From assembly GCA_921293015.1 (NCBI GenBank), contig OV121094.1:4826764-4890763 (forward strand): a stretch of 64,000 nucleotides of DNA, written 5' to 3'. Positions 54,101 through 63,543 of the stretch are shown here, in pieces. The notes under the pieces were generated by a model, which searched no databases, was not told the DNA's origin, and saw only the letters and a program-made list of their open reading frames with translations. A program made the position numbers and the translations under genes. Position 1 is the stretch's first letter, and every line of letters starts with the position of its first letter. The DNA comes from Phorcus lineatus. Its lineage: Eukaryota; Mollusca; Gastropoda; Trochida; Trochidae.

Positions 54101-57100
54101 TAGGTATTCAAGGATTTGTATAATAATAATAAGTAGATAAATAAAATGAATTGATTGAATTGCCAGTGTTGCTATCAGTGGCTGCCAAGATCATTAGGTT
54201 CTTGTGACTTTGACCTCAATCATGATATCCTGGTTTGCTTGTTTCAATCATTATTCTCTCTCAATTACTTATTTATACCTACAGCCCTATCAACTCTCCC
54301 AACACACTCACCTTTGACCTCCACAAAGGAACAGGGAAGAGTATGATTGGTCGGAAAGAGAATACAATCAAATTCAGTCCAGTCAGCATTCCTGGACTTC
54401 CTGTGACCTTCACCTTGGTTCCTGCAAAAGAGGATGAGGTTAGTGCCAACTTCTTTCTGTATATTTCTTTCGAGCTGATAAAAAAGAAATGACCTGAATG
54501 CATACAATAAAATCATGTTAAAGATTTACGGCATTGAAATTTGCTTGATCTATTCTATTTTGTCAATGACAGAGTAATTTTTTCTTTGACTTTTTCATGA
54601 CCATCTTTTTATTTCATTTCCAATGACTGAAATGTTTTAAGTGAACAACTTTTGATTCAATTATATCTGAGTTTTAAAGTTTTGTGCAATTATTATGGTT
54701 CTGAATTAATTCTTTTATACCTTTGACTTTTCAAATACTTCCCCAAAATGAAATCACTCAAAAAGAGTTATCTGCCTTTAGGTCAAGGACAAACCAAAGG
54801 TTTATGAGGGAATGAGGCTTGAGGCATTGGACAGACTTAATCCTTCACTGGTTGCCGTTGCAACAATTGGTATGTCTGCATTTGTCTATTTTTCCTTTTT
54901 TTGATAATTGCTTTTGTTACTTTACTCATTTTTTTTACTTGTCATCATACAAAGGCTGTTTTGACCATGAAGTCTATCAACAAATTACAATATCTCTGTT
55001 TCTTTAGGATTAATCTCTGTTAAGATTCGTTTGTTTTGTAATTTGTATTTTCATAGAACTTGGCATTTTCAAAGCTATAGATTCTTGAAAATGACAATAA
55101 ACTGCCATATTCAATATTTTAACATACCTGCTAAGCTACAACTAAAATGTATGCATTTCAGAACAAATTGACCAGAAGGGACGATGGCTGATCCACTTCG
55201 ATGGGTGGACAAACAAGTATGACTATTGGGCAGAACCAAACTCCACTGACTTACATCCCATTGGCTACATGACCCACGTCGGTCATACCAAGCAGGGGTT
55301 GAACCCATCTCTACAGCCACCCAATAGTAAGTCTTGCTTTTGTAATAGATGCATGTCAGTCATAGTTAGCCATGGTATCGGGGATTTAACTTGTGTTCAG
55401 GATCTCAATATAAGACCTGCACTCTCTTGCTTCAGGAAACATATTGAGGTAACACAAAGGCGGGATTGAACTTCAGAAGTAGTTCTTGCTTCAGTAAGAT
55501 GCAAGTCAGTGACAGTTAGCCAGGGTATGGGGGATTCATTTTTAAGCCACCCATCAGTAAGGCTAGTTTTAGTAATAAGTATGACTGTCTTAGTGAACCA
55601 TTGTATCTGGGATTTAACTCATGACTCAACAGTATTGCAATAGTAAGAACTGCCCTCTCTTGCTTTAGGAGGTAAATTGAGTTCACATGAAGGCAGGATT
55701 GAAGTCCCTAACAGCCACCCATTAGTAAGGTTTGTTTTAGTAAGATATATATGTCTATCTTAGTGAGCCTTAGTACCTGGGATTAAACTCATGACTCATC
55801 AGTATTGCAATAGTTAGACCTATACTCTCTTGATTTAAGAGTTACATGTCGGTCACACAAAGCTTTGATTCAACTCCCCTTTTTAATCACCCAGTAGTAA
55901 GTCTTGCTTCAGTAAGATGATATCAGTCAGTGTGAGTCAAATTCTCCTCACATTTTCAGGGACTAAATAGGAAGTTTTGCTTCTGTAAGATGCCTGATGG
56001 TCGCCACAAAGCTAAGATTCTCTCTTCAGTTTTTCAACAGCAAATTCTGTCCTACCCACATGTCAGACACACAAAGCCTGATTGAATTCTGCTCCTCATT
56101 GAGCGAATACTAAACTTTGCCCTGTTACTGGAGCAGGTCACACCTGAGATTACCTGTACGTCTTTCTGTCTACAGATTACACCAGCAAGTGGGGCTGGGC
56201 TAAGTACCTGAAGGAGATTGATGCTGATCCCGTACCGTGGGAGCTCTTCTCTGACGTAAGTATATATTAAAGTTATTTCTTCGGCTCATGAGCCATTATA
56301 ACACAATAAAGTCTTTTCTTTCAAGATGTTGCCCCTTGGTTGTCTTAATTTGAGATCAATACACCTCTTACTTTTTTAATGATGCTAGCTTTTTGCCTGG
56401 TTTCCTAAATGAATCCAAGTAGAGCAACAATGCTTCCAGAATTTAAAACTGTAGACAAGTAAGCCTTGGTCATCTATTTTTTTTCTCAATTCTATGCATG
56501 TTTTCATAGTCAACAGATATTCTTAGTGGACTACGCTTTAATGTGCGTACACTTGATATTTGGATTTTGTCTCTTTGTTCTCTAAATGGTTGAATGGAAC
56601 CCCCCATCCTGTCTCAGGGTAGGACGTATAGCTGACATTCCACTCTTCCCACCCTGGGTGTGAACATCCGGTATAAACTTCGTGCCATGACCTATGATTC
56701 AGCCAATCAAATTAACTTTTATCGCGACATTTGTAATTAAATTTCAGCCAACCAAAGAGAGCCTCTCAACTTGCAGATGGCTTTCACTCTTCTGCTTGTT
56801 GGAGACTTTTGCAATTCTATTTAGTTTATTGCAACAAATAATATTTTCCCATGAAATGATATTCCCAATTCAATAAAATATTTGCAATTAAATTAAGATG
56901 ATTTAGTTTTGAGGGATTGGTTTTATTTTTGAAGCGACGGGCAGTGATATGAAATTGCAGACTCGCATTTAAGGCCCTGTTATTGGTTGACTATTTGTAT
57001 GTCATAAGTCACGGTGCAAAGTATATACCAGGGTTTACACCCAGGGCAAAAAAAAGGAGCGTCAGCAATGGGTCTTACCCTGAGACAGGACGTGGAACCC

Positions 57101-60100
57101 ATTTTTCTATGATGTCTACAGACATTCACAGTACACTGAGCTTATGTGTGTGCACTTAGTGTCTCCCTATAGACAGTGTCTCTGGTTTCTTTGAATAAAG
57201 AATAAGTCATCCTTCACAATCTGAAAAGATTTATAGATTCAGTGATTTCCCGAGCATGAGGCACTTGAGCAATCTGAATGACTTTGAAAAAATGTTTGGA
57301 TAATTTTCAAAATTAATAAAATTCAATTCTGTTTTTCTACAGAAACAGAAGGAAGGTACACCCCCGGATGAGACAAAAAGAGCATCCTCCATTATACCTG
57401 AAGGTATTAATAAATTTTTCCTTTCAAATTAGAAGATGTTTTCACTTAAGTCTACTTCTAGGTGAATATATATATATTCGATGTCTTCACGAATATTTTG
57501 CAAAATTTTAAATGGATTTATCACCTTCCATTTTGAATTTTCATCCTCAAAATTTTGGTAATCTAAAGTTTTTGCTTGATTTTGGACAAGTTTTGCTGTG
57601 GAAATTATTAGTCAAAAATGTTCTAGTGTTGATTTCAATAACATTGTCATGTGAGCTGAAATGAGGTGAGTTGGGTTAAATGACTCTTTCAAGAATAATT
57701 CAAATTTCTTTTCAGATCAAATGGCTGTAGAGGTGAAGGTTGGAAACAAAGTTGAAGGTCAGCTCATATTTCCCCATGGTCCTGTGAAGGTCAACGTCAT
57801 AAATGATTTATCCTCTGACTGCAGATTCACCGTGTCAAACATGATGGTAAATATTTATGTATATATATATGTGGACCAGCAATCTATTGCAAATAGTACA
57901 GACTCATTAAATTTGAATTATTTAACACAACTCATTCATATCATAGACAATTGATTCCATGAACCCTTCCATTTCAACCAAATTGTACAATTGCCTGCTC
58001 ATCAAACTCTGTGAACGTTTCTAAAGTCATGTTTCCGAAAATATTATTACCTTTTTCAGTAATTAATTATTCTAATGATCTGAATCACTGGAATATTAAG
58101 TTACAACTTGCCAAATAAAAGCTGCTTCCAGCTGGTTAAATCCATCACACAGTGTTTATTTTATGACTTGATGAATAGAGAACTGTTATTTTGTTGTTTT
58201 GTTTTGTAGTAAAACTAAGCAGTTACAAACCAAAGCTTGTATGTCTCACTCTCATACAAAGGCACAGTGACCATTAATATTTTCTTTGAGTGGCATTTTA
58301 GAAGTTTGAAACTACTAAGTACAAATGTTTGTGGATGAGAACTTCTTTATTCTGAGATTTGCTACCTTTCAATACAGATTTTTGTATCTTTGTCAGAAAA
58401 GAATATGTGTACTTAACCATTTATATAACTTGTATTACATAAAACAGACTCCTTGTTATGCTTCAAATTATTCATTTAGAATTAAGTATATATACATATT
58501 TACTTATGTTGGTAGACATAATATTATTTTTCCAATCACCATAGCAACCAACGTCAAGCACTGCTGTTCTTCCCGGAATGAGGCTCGAGGCTCTGGACCG
58601 ACTCAACCCTTCTCTCATTGCCGTGGCAACCGTTGGTGAGTTCATGGATTATTTTTAATAATGTGGTTCACTGGATTCATCTGAAGTACTTTTCCAGAAC
58701 ACAATTTTGAATGGACACTACTTTAGATTTTGAAGTGAATGACATAAATCATTGTACTCAAGAACATTCACGTGTTCATAATAAATGAGTTGTTATCCAG
58801 AAAATCTTTTTCTTAGTACTTTTCTTGTTTACTGTTTAAAAATATAAAGAGATAAGAGATAAAGGTAATTGTTACGGAGACAAGTTTTTTTTATGTAGAG
58901 TTGCTATAATCATTCCAAAGGGATAAAGGTTATGGATTAACTAATATTTAACTTTAAAGTGAAAAAAACGCAAGCTTCACAGTTGTTGTCAATCTCCTCT
59001 TCTCACCATTCTTGACAGATATGACCATTGTCATCTTTGCTAGGAGTTTTGTTCAGGTTTATATTTCATGAATTTTTTACAAAAATTTTTTCTTTCAGAG
59101 AAAATTGATGAAAATGGTCGCTGGTACATCCACTTTGATGGGTGGACGTCCAAATATGACTTCTGGGCAGAGCCAAACTCACTAGATCTGCACCCGCTGG
59201 GCTATATGAAGCATATCGGTCACACCAAGAGCAAATACAATCCTCGACTTCAGGAGCCAAAGAGTGAGTTATCAACTCATCAATGAACATGAAGCAATTC
59301 TGACCGTAACAAACATTTTCTGACACTTAACTACGCGACATGAAACACAATCAGAAACATAATTACTAAGAACCTACCCATACTACTCTTAGTAGTTAGG
59401 AAGATGTATGTTTTCTAAGGTAATAAATTTGAGGGTATTTATTAGGAAAGCCCTTTTTCAGGTTTCTCAGACCTCCCTTTAACAATCCTCACCCTGAATT
59501 CAACAATTACCCACCCTGAATTCAACAATTACCCGGCCTGAATTCAACAATTACCCGGCCTGAATTCAACAATTACCTGGCCTGAATTCGACAATTGCCC
59601 ACCCTGAGTTCAACAATTACCCACCCTGAATTCAACCCTGAATTCAATAATTAGTCACCCTGAATTCAACAATTACCCAGCCTGAATTCAACAATTACCC
59701 ACCCTGAATTTGACAGTCATATAGCCTGAATGCGACAATTACCCATCCTGAATTCAACAAGTACCAAGCTGAGATTCAACAATTACCCAGTAGCAATTCA
59801 ACCATTCGCGACACTGACTTCAAACTTTCCCCATCCAGACTTCAGGTATTTGTGACTCTGAAGTAAACCGTCTCCCACCTTACTTAAACCATTGATTACC
59901 CTGACCTCAATCATTCTCACACTGTCTTCAACCATTCCCACACTGACTTCAACCATTCCCACACTGACTTCAACCATTCCAACACTGACTTCAACCATTC
60001 CCACACTGACTTCAACCATTCCAACACTGACTTCAACCATTCCCACACTGACTTCAACCATTCCCACACTGACTTCAATTTTTCCCCACCCAAAATATGA

Positions 60101-61720
60101 CCACTGTTACCCCTAGCCTAACCGTACCCAGATCCTTTACCTCAAACAAACTAGACCTACTCTTAAACCCTTATTCAACCCTCAACTAACTCTACTCTAC
60201 AGCCTACTCTACTTTAGTGATCCTAATCCTACCGTGATGATTCCTACCCAAATCCTTCACCTCTCTTGTTGCAGACTATGGGAAGAACTTTGACTGGGCC
60301 AAGTATCTCCAGGAGACTGATGTGGACCCTGTCCCATGGGAGGCTTTCTCTGACGTAAGTTGATAATCTCACATTGTATGAAACCAGCCAGTCCTGCAGT
60401 CTTTAACCTGGTACCTCTTGGTCAGGGCTGGAACGGTGGTGTTATAGACATACATTGAAAAGTTTATATTGTCTATGCATGTCTAAAATATATATTCTCC
60501 CCTTATAAATTTGAATTTTCACATATTTTCCAGGATAATTGTGCAGCTATTTACAAATTAACAATTTGTAAACTGTACTTATTTAATGAAAAAATACAAT
60601 TATATAATGGTAACGCCCATTATAAATGGGCCTTTATACTTCCCTTTGAAAATTAAGAGGCGCAGTCATATGTTATTATTTACCAAAACCGGTCCTAATA
60701 ACAACAAAAACATCTTTCTTTCCCTCAATACATTTATAAACTCAATCTTCTTGTTTGAAAGGTTTTCAATACCAACTTCTTTGTAACCTGATCAAAGAGG
60801 TCACTTTCAATGGGCGCGGCCATTTTGATCATATCGCAAATGACACGTACGGCATCGCCGATTGGCCATAGTAAGGGAGGTAACTGGAGATAACTTAAAC
60901 TCGCCAGAGATGGCGCTTGTATCTAGCACACGAAAGTCATGTGTCGGCAGCAAGGGTTAACTTGTACAGTTCTAGGCTGGCAATAGTTAAGTTTTGCGTC
61001 AGAAGATGTTAGCTAGGGGAATACGCACAATTTTGTCTATAACTCACACTGTTGCTAGAGTAATACAAGAAATCACACTCGTTTCATGAAAGCAATATGA
61101 CAAACATGCTTGTGTAATAATCGCTATACGTTTTGTAACAGGAGCAGACAGAAGGCACGCCCCCGGACGAGACCCAGCGAGCCATGTTGTCCTCTTCTGG
61201 TGGAAGTGGAGCCAGGAACCTCCGATGTCGAGTGATGGTCAACCGCGGTGCAGGTCAGTTCGCTGTTCGATGAATGAGAGCAAAACAGAACTTGTTGAAT
61301 ATTTGCTATCACACCATATACGTGATATTGGTATTTTCATATCACATCTTATTACCTACGAGGGCAGTCATATCGGGGTTAATCTTTTTTACATTGTGAC
61401 GTCACATCAAAAACAATACTTTGACGTCACAGTTCGCCTATGACGTTGTATTCCAAATGAGTCATTGCCTATGACATTTAATCTCCTTGACAATACTATC
61501 TATCTCCAACATATTGCAGTTATCAACCAACAAGTACGCTCCCTGCTGCAAGACATGCCGACAGACGTTAGCCAGGAATTGAGTGAGTTTCTCACCCGCA
61601 ACCAGCGACTCTTCTGTGTTCTCCCGAAATCTCTTGACATCGACATGGTGCGCTACCCATCCACTTCCGCCATTGCCGACCACACAGCACAGGCCGTCTA
61701 CTTCCTGTGCCACTCAGACA
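37082..61720 (+). CDS. LRR-Roc-COR (ROCO)-like protein with two MBT repeats, 29 exons, 3' end outside the window
   Basis: A large spliced gene assembled by following GT-AG sites and reading phase; every junction listed in the entries below joins in frame, giving at least 1342 residues with no stop. Order: Lys/Pro-rich N-terminus (1-153), leucine-rich repeats (154-297), Roc-like domain (298-about 490), COR-like region (about 560-790), CxxC segment (about 800-833), beta-rich segments (834-951), MBT 1 (952-1062), linker (1063-1126), MBT 2 (1127-1238), C-terminal part (1239 onward). ROCO proteins are signalling scaffolds with a GTPase domain; MBT repeats bind mono- or dimethyl-lysine, mostly on histones. 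The combination suggests a nuclear or chromatin-linked role, which is inference. The start is the ATG of MKKAAPAKKKKK, preceded by a short upstream ORF (ATGCTGGTTTGCTGA). The final exon ends in phase 1, so the gene goes on. Confidence 0.85.
37425..38165 (+). repeat. 41-bp minisatellite in intron 1 of the ROCO/MBT gene
   Basis: About 17-18 units of 41 bp with core GGAGCAGCATGTTGGCTAGA then AAATGCTTGTTGG and TTGCAATT. Units vary at a few positions, and some are shortened near the end (about 37750 and 38145). All units are adjacent with no unique spacers. Confidence 0.95.
39553..39735. mobile_element. GC-tract repeat beginning AGTGGCGGATCCAGG
   Basis: AGTGGCGGATCCAGGGGGGG followed by two long C tracts. 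The opening phrase recurs in a changed form near 48607 (AGTGGCAGATCCTAG). It looks like the end of a common invertebrate DNA-transposon fragment, but the right end could not be set. Confidence 0.4.
40553..40769 (+). mobile_element. 5'-truncated SINE, same family as 23653-23960
   Basis: It shares CTGCAGAGAACTGTTCTACA, TTTCAGCGCAGTA and the end AGTGGCGTTAAACCCAAAGT. The tRNA-like head is missing and it has diverged more than the other copy. It lies in intron 2. Confidence 0.8.
42539..43338 (+). CDS. ROCO/MBT gene exons 5-6: leucine-rich repeats
   Basis: Exons 42539-42751 and 43122-43338 (residues 154-297). They read as cysteine-type LRRs: LNLTGCNLLTDYGVSVAA, FPNLKSIDISGCPLVTESAL, CPLLETLKLTGSGVRVVP. 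They end in GCPLVSP, the usual closing phrase (GNPLxxPP) that precedes the Roc domain in ROCO proteins. Only three to four repeats are present, fewer than in most family members. Confidence 0.8.
44187..47412 (+). CDS. ROCO/MBT gene exons 7-11: Roc-like domain and following helical part
   Basis: Exons 44187-44359, 45316-45447, 45760-45902, 46748-46871 and 47164-47412 (residues 298-570). It begins MKVVIVRSGGAKTNLLRSL, which aligns with the ROCO P-loop MKxVIVGSGGxGKTxLLRxL, but the first Gly is Arg and the GKT is AKT with one residue fewer. No DxxG switch motif is visible, and the guanine-binding NKxD position reads VAIDTE. The fold-like pattern (IYVITTEVN, FVLVAIDTE strands) remains. It is probably a pseudo-GTPase. 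Exon 11 is helical and charged and may belong to the Roc-COR linker. Confidence 0.65.
45005..45290. repeat. Degenerate GTTATCTAATGTTGTCTA repeat
   Basis: Irregular repeats of about 15-18 bp (GTTATCTATCGTTGTCTAAT, AAAGTTATCTTAAGTGATCT) in intron 7, strongly T-rich on the plus strand. Confidence 0.6.
46107..46345. repeat. 12-bp tandem array (CTCTCTATAACG)
   Basis: About 19-20 units of CTCTCTATAACG or CTCTCTATAATG in intron 9. The unit is a multiple of three with no stop, so frames on both strands stay open (for example repeating ALYN, VIES and RERY tetrads); these are not genes. Confidence 0.95.
48148..49885 (+). CDS. ROCO/MBT gene exons 12-15: COR-like region
   Basis: Exons 48148-48360, 48830-48931, 49290-49482 and 49746-49885 (residues 571-786). 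The clearest match to the COR domain is VTLHQLLPNSIFSQFLMTVL followed by LWASGVVVHDGIAEVLIQ, equivalent to the family pattern PxxLFSRLIVRLH...LWRxGVVLxxGxAxxLV. It continues with VELRVDCIQSPQDG and a helix (YMQYSGLLTHMLDQA) like the end of COR-B. COR domains drive dimerisation in this family. Confidence 0.65.
50529..52980 (+). CDS. ROCO/MBT gene exons 16-17: CxxC segment
   Basis: A 31-bp micro-exon (50529-50559) and exon 52871-52980 (residues 787-833), separated by a 2.3-kb intron filled with repeats. The pair CTHCGQ is in the place where MFHAS1-type ROCO proteins carry a CPHC motif after COR, probably half of a metal site. The first bases of exon 17 resemble the repeated units of the upstream intron. 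Confidence 0.7.
50984..52528 (+). mobile_element. Non-autonomous element with 145-bp internal tandem repeats
   Basis: It starts AGCTCATCAGGTCTGAAAGA and ends CTGATGAGCTACAGAGCC then CATGGCTCTA, between TTTTT runs (50979-50983 and 52529-52533). The uninterrupted units next to it show a single TTTTT, so the TTTTT is a target duplication or a T-run insertion. The ends carry inverted AGCTCATCAG and a short hairpin (AGAGCC/GGCTCT). A (CGTC)n-like stretch follows the left end. The class is uncertain: Helitron-like or TIR type. No coding capacity. Confidence 0.6.
51130..52390. repeat. 145-bp tandem array, about nine units
   Basis: Exact period of 145 bp (GACCCCATGACCCC at 51207 and every 145 bp to about 52367). 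Each unit holds CCAAAAGGTCCAGAGAGCTG, GTAGACTCCTTGG and the palindrome-like TGACCCCAAATGGGGTCA. The 65-codon frames on the minus strand repeat with the array and are not genes. Confidence 0.95.
53020..53362 (+). mobile_element. tRNA-derived SINE, second family, diverged
   Basis: A box-like TAGCTCAGTTGAC at 53028, B box-like GGGTTAAATTC near 53090, a middle with GGAAATGGGTACCTGG, and the end AGCGCCTTATAAATATCC plus ATTATTAT, which is a tail type shared by several animal SINEs. It lies in intron 17. No target duplication was seen. Confidence 0.6.
53904..54438 (+). CDS. ROCO/MBT gene exons 18-19: beta-rich segment
   Basis: Exons 53904-54103 and 54285-54438 (residues 834-951). Alternating hydrophobic residues (ISLQAAGSAELNATLDLQ, VTFTLMEAITESLTVNF) suggest a beta sandwich of unknown family. 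The phrase GTGKS within HKGTGKSMIG looks like a Walker motif but lacks its context. Confidence 0.75.
54782..56255 (+). CDS. ROCO/MBT gene exons 20-22: MBT repeat 1
   Basis: Exons 54782-54869, 55162-55326 and 56176-56255 (residues 952-1062). A clear MBT repeat: GMRLEALDRLNPSLVAVATI, WLIHFDGWTNKYDYWAEPNS, DLHPIGY, then WAKYLKEIDADPVPWELF. The residues that form the methyl-lysine pocket in L3MBTL1 (Asp and Asn of DRLNP; Phe, Trp and Tyr of FDGWxxxYDYW) are all present, so binding is plausible. Confidence 0.93.
56603..57092. mobile_element. hAT-like MITE with about 100-bp degenerate inverted repeats
   Basis: The inner ends CCTGTCTCAGGGTA (56608) and TACCCTGAGACAGG (to 57089) are inverted, and the similarity runs about 100 bp inward (CCCTGGGTGTGAAC against GTTTACACCCAGGG). 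TGGAACCC lies on both sides (56595-56602 and 57093-57100), an 8-bp candidate target duplication as made by hAT elements. It is in intron 22 and has no ORF. Confidence 0.65.
57343..57846 (+). CDS. ROCO/MBT gene exons 23-24: linker between MBT repeats
   Basis: Exons 57343-57403 and 57716-57846 (residues 1063-1126). The first part (EGTPPDETKRAS) is repeated after MBT 2 as EGTPPDETQRAM, showing that it was duplicated together with the repeat. Exon 24 (VEVKVGNKVEGQLIFPHGPV) is beta-rich and has no partner. Confidence 0.8.
58545..60354 (+). CDS. ROCO/MBT gene exons 25-27: MBT repeat 2
   Basis: Exons 58545-58635, 59099-59263 and 60275-60354 (residues 1127-1238). GMRLEALDRLNPSLIAVATV, WYIHFDGWTSKYDFWAEPNS, DLHPLGY and WAKYLQETDVDPVPWEAF. 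The cage residues are intact. The exon sizes (91, 165, 80) and phases mirror those of repeat 1 (88, 165, 80), so the two repeats arose by duplication of an exon block. Confidence 0.93.
59491..59810. repeat. 22-bp tandem array (CCCTGAATTCAACAATTACC)
   Basis: About 14 units of 22 bp in intron 26, most with an EcoRI-type GAATTC; a few are shortened or changed. Confidence 0.9.
59906..60078. repeat. 21-bp tandem array (TTCAACCATTCCCACACTGA)
   Basis: About eight near-perfect 21-bp units in the same intron. The sequence resembles the neighbouring 22-bp unit (TTCAACAATTACCCACCCTG), so one probably evolved from the other. Repeating frames such as VEVSVGM and LTSTIPT are artefacts. Confidence 0.92.
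61142..61720 (+). CDS. ROCO/MBT gene exons 28-29: C-terminal part, incomplete
   Basis: Exons 61142-61253 and 61520-61720 (residues 1239-1342). It starts EQTEGTPPDETQRAM (a copy of exon 23), then a Gly/Ser stretch, then a helical segment (INQQVRSLLQDMPTDVSQEL) of unknown family ending AQAVYFLCHSD. The exon closes in phase 1 before gtgagt. The next exon could not be identified with confidence. Confidence 0.75.
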
Positions 61721-61859
61721 GTGAGTCTACTTTTTGTCCTTTTCATGCCATAAAACCTTAAAATAGGTACTTTAAAGATAAGAAATTCATGCCATTTAGA
61801 TAGTGAACAAATATCAAATTTCAGTGTCGGGGTAAAACTTCAAAAAGAACAAATTATTT

Positions 61860-61970
61860 TTTCTCAAGTTCTGGTGGTTGGGTGGATAAGGTTTTCAATG
61901 GACAGTGCATGCTATTGTTGCCTGACTCGTAGTGTCTGGGTTTGAATCCTGGTTCGGATTACTTAAAAAT
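61860..61970 (+). mobile_element. Possible tRNA-like SINE head
   Basis: A B box-like GGTTTGAATCC at 61939-61949, preceded 60-70 bp upstream by GGTGGATAAGGTTTTC, which could be a worn A box. The body is not recognisable; weak call. Confidence 0.3.
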
Positions 61971-62630
61971 TACAATAACTTCCTACTATTGCTGATAACT
62001 TGATCCCAATAAGAACAATGTATATCATAACAATTTTTTTAAATTAATTTTTTATCAAGGAAATCCTTGTTACATAAATTGACTCCAGGGAATCAGAAGC
62101 CCCATTAAAGAAAATTATATATTTTTTTTTTATAATCAACTTTTAATTTCAGAAACCCTGTTACAATTAGAACTGCTACCCAGGGTAGTAGAAGTCCAAA
62201 TGACAATTTATTATTGAATGTAGTATTTAAAGGTTGCACAAATATCTATGTTTTTTTGTATGTATTTTGTATTGTTTGTTGACATAAAAAGGTTACTCAC
62301 TGAATCTTTTTGATTTGTGTATCAATAGTTAAAGAAATGTTAATCCTCAAACCAGCCGGATAACATTCCTAACAAATTAATTTTTTATTTTTTATTTTTT
62401 TTTATTTTCCTTATTTTGTGGTACAGGCAAAGACACATTTGACAAAAACAAAGACATTCAGCATATAAATACAGTTACATACATCCAAATATATAAGCAC
62501 AATTCAATTTAGTTAATGAGTGGATTATTTTCCAAGTAGTAAATGTAAAGTTGACCAGTACTTAAAAAACATTTCTTCAGTTTCTGTTGATAAAAAAACA
62601 TATCTTGACAAATCGTAATATTGTATAATT
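61971..62630. other. Intron or 3' flank, T-rich, nothing recognised
   Basis: Poly-T and poly-A/T tracts (about 62120-62135 and 62380-62405) without a gene. Confidence 0.4.
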
Positions 62631-62631
62631 T

Positions 62632-63543
62632 TTAATACTTACCCCACTTCTTATATTGCATATTACCTATACTCCCGATAAAGCGATTGGAAAACGTGTT
62701 GGTAGTAGTCATCCTGTCTTCGTACTCGAAGTCGGGGAATATGACAATGACAACACGGCCTCGTAACCGGAAGGTGACGATCCAATGCGATCCGTCACGT
62801 GTCCACGTTGACAAAATCACATTCCATATTTATCGCTATCGCGAGTGGACGTGTTGTTTGAGAACTAATTTATGTTTTGAGTTTGTGTTTTTTTGACTAA
62901 CCTTGCAGACGGTATGTTCTCTTTGTTATCCTATTGTGGTGTGAATTTTCAACCTACCTTGCATCGCTTCGGGTGGAATTCTTCGACTGTGAGGCCTTGT
63001 TTGACATGGCCTGCATGCGTTATTCTCTTTTCCTGGTTTCTGGTGGCATTTGCTATCCTAATGCCCATTTTAAAACGTTCATGCACCAGTTTTATCCAAA
63101 GAATTTCACTAAATCTTACACCACAAAATATCTTCGTTTCTCCCACCTTTTCGAATGGCGTCTGTATTTCTACGCCTTCGCACGTGGTTTTGCACATTTT
63201 TTCAATATGTGTTTAAAATTTTATTTCTTTCGCAAATATCACCCTTGTTTACCACTACGCAAAGTTAATTCAACCTTTGCATGGGTTTTTTAGGGTTATT
63301 ATGTGGCTATAGCTACCTTTTCCGTCAGGCACTCGTTTTGGTGTTTTTTCACCACAGATTATTACGAGGTAGACTTGCCTGAGGTTTGTTTTTGGTGCTA
63401 TTTGTTATACTCACATTACGGTGGCCCGTAGGGTTTTTTTGTGTATGCATAATGTGTTTTTAATTTTTGCATATATTTGTTGTCTTTGCGACAATTTGTA
63501 ATGTGTTTTATTACTTTCCTTGTGAGAGTAATTTTTCAGCAAA
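62632..63543. other. Unrecognised region with modest open frames
   Basis: Frames of 62-119 codons occur on both strands (62632-62820 minus, 62893-63216 and 62934-63293 plus). The base composition differs from the introns before it: more CpG in 62690-62860, then strongly T-rich. A possible acceptor (CTAACCTTGCAG at about 62908) would join exon 29 in phase, but the resulting sequence (NGMFSLLSYCG...) has no family I know. It may be part of an unlisted repeat. Confidence 0.35.

Noticed and set aside
54330-54345. GTGKS in exon 19 as an ATP/GTP-binding loop
   Set aside because: No hydrophobic strand before it and no following helix typical of a P-loop; it lies in a beta-rich segment.
59798-60116. 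Frames with VEVSVGM and LTSTIPT repeats
   Set aside because: Translation of a 21-bp satellite in an intron; no start context, no splice sites.
62893-63216. Next coding exon of the ROCO/MBT gene from the acceptor near 62908
   Set aside because: Phase fits, but the sequence has no recognisable domain and no convincing donor or terminal signal; not enough to extend the gene.
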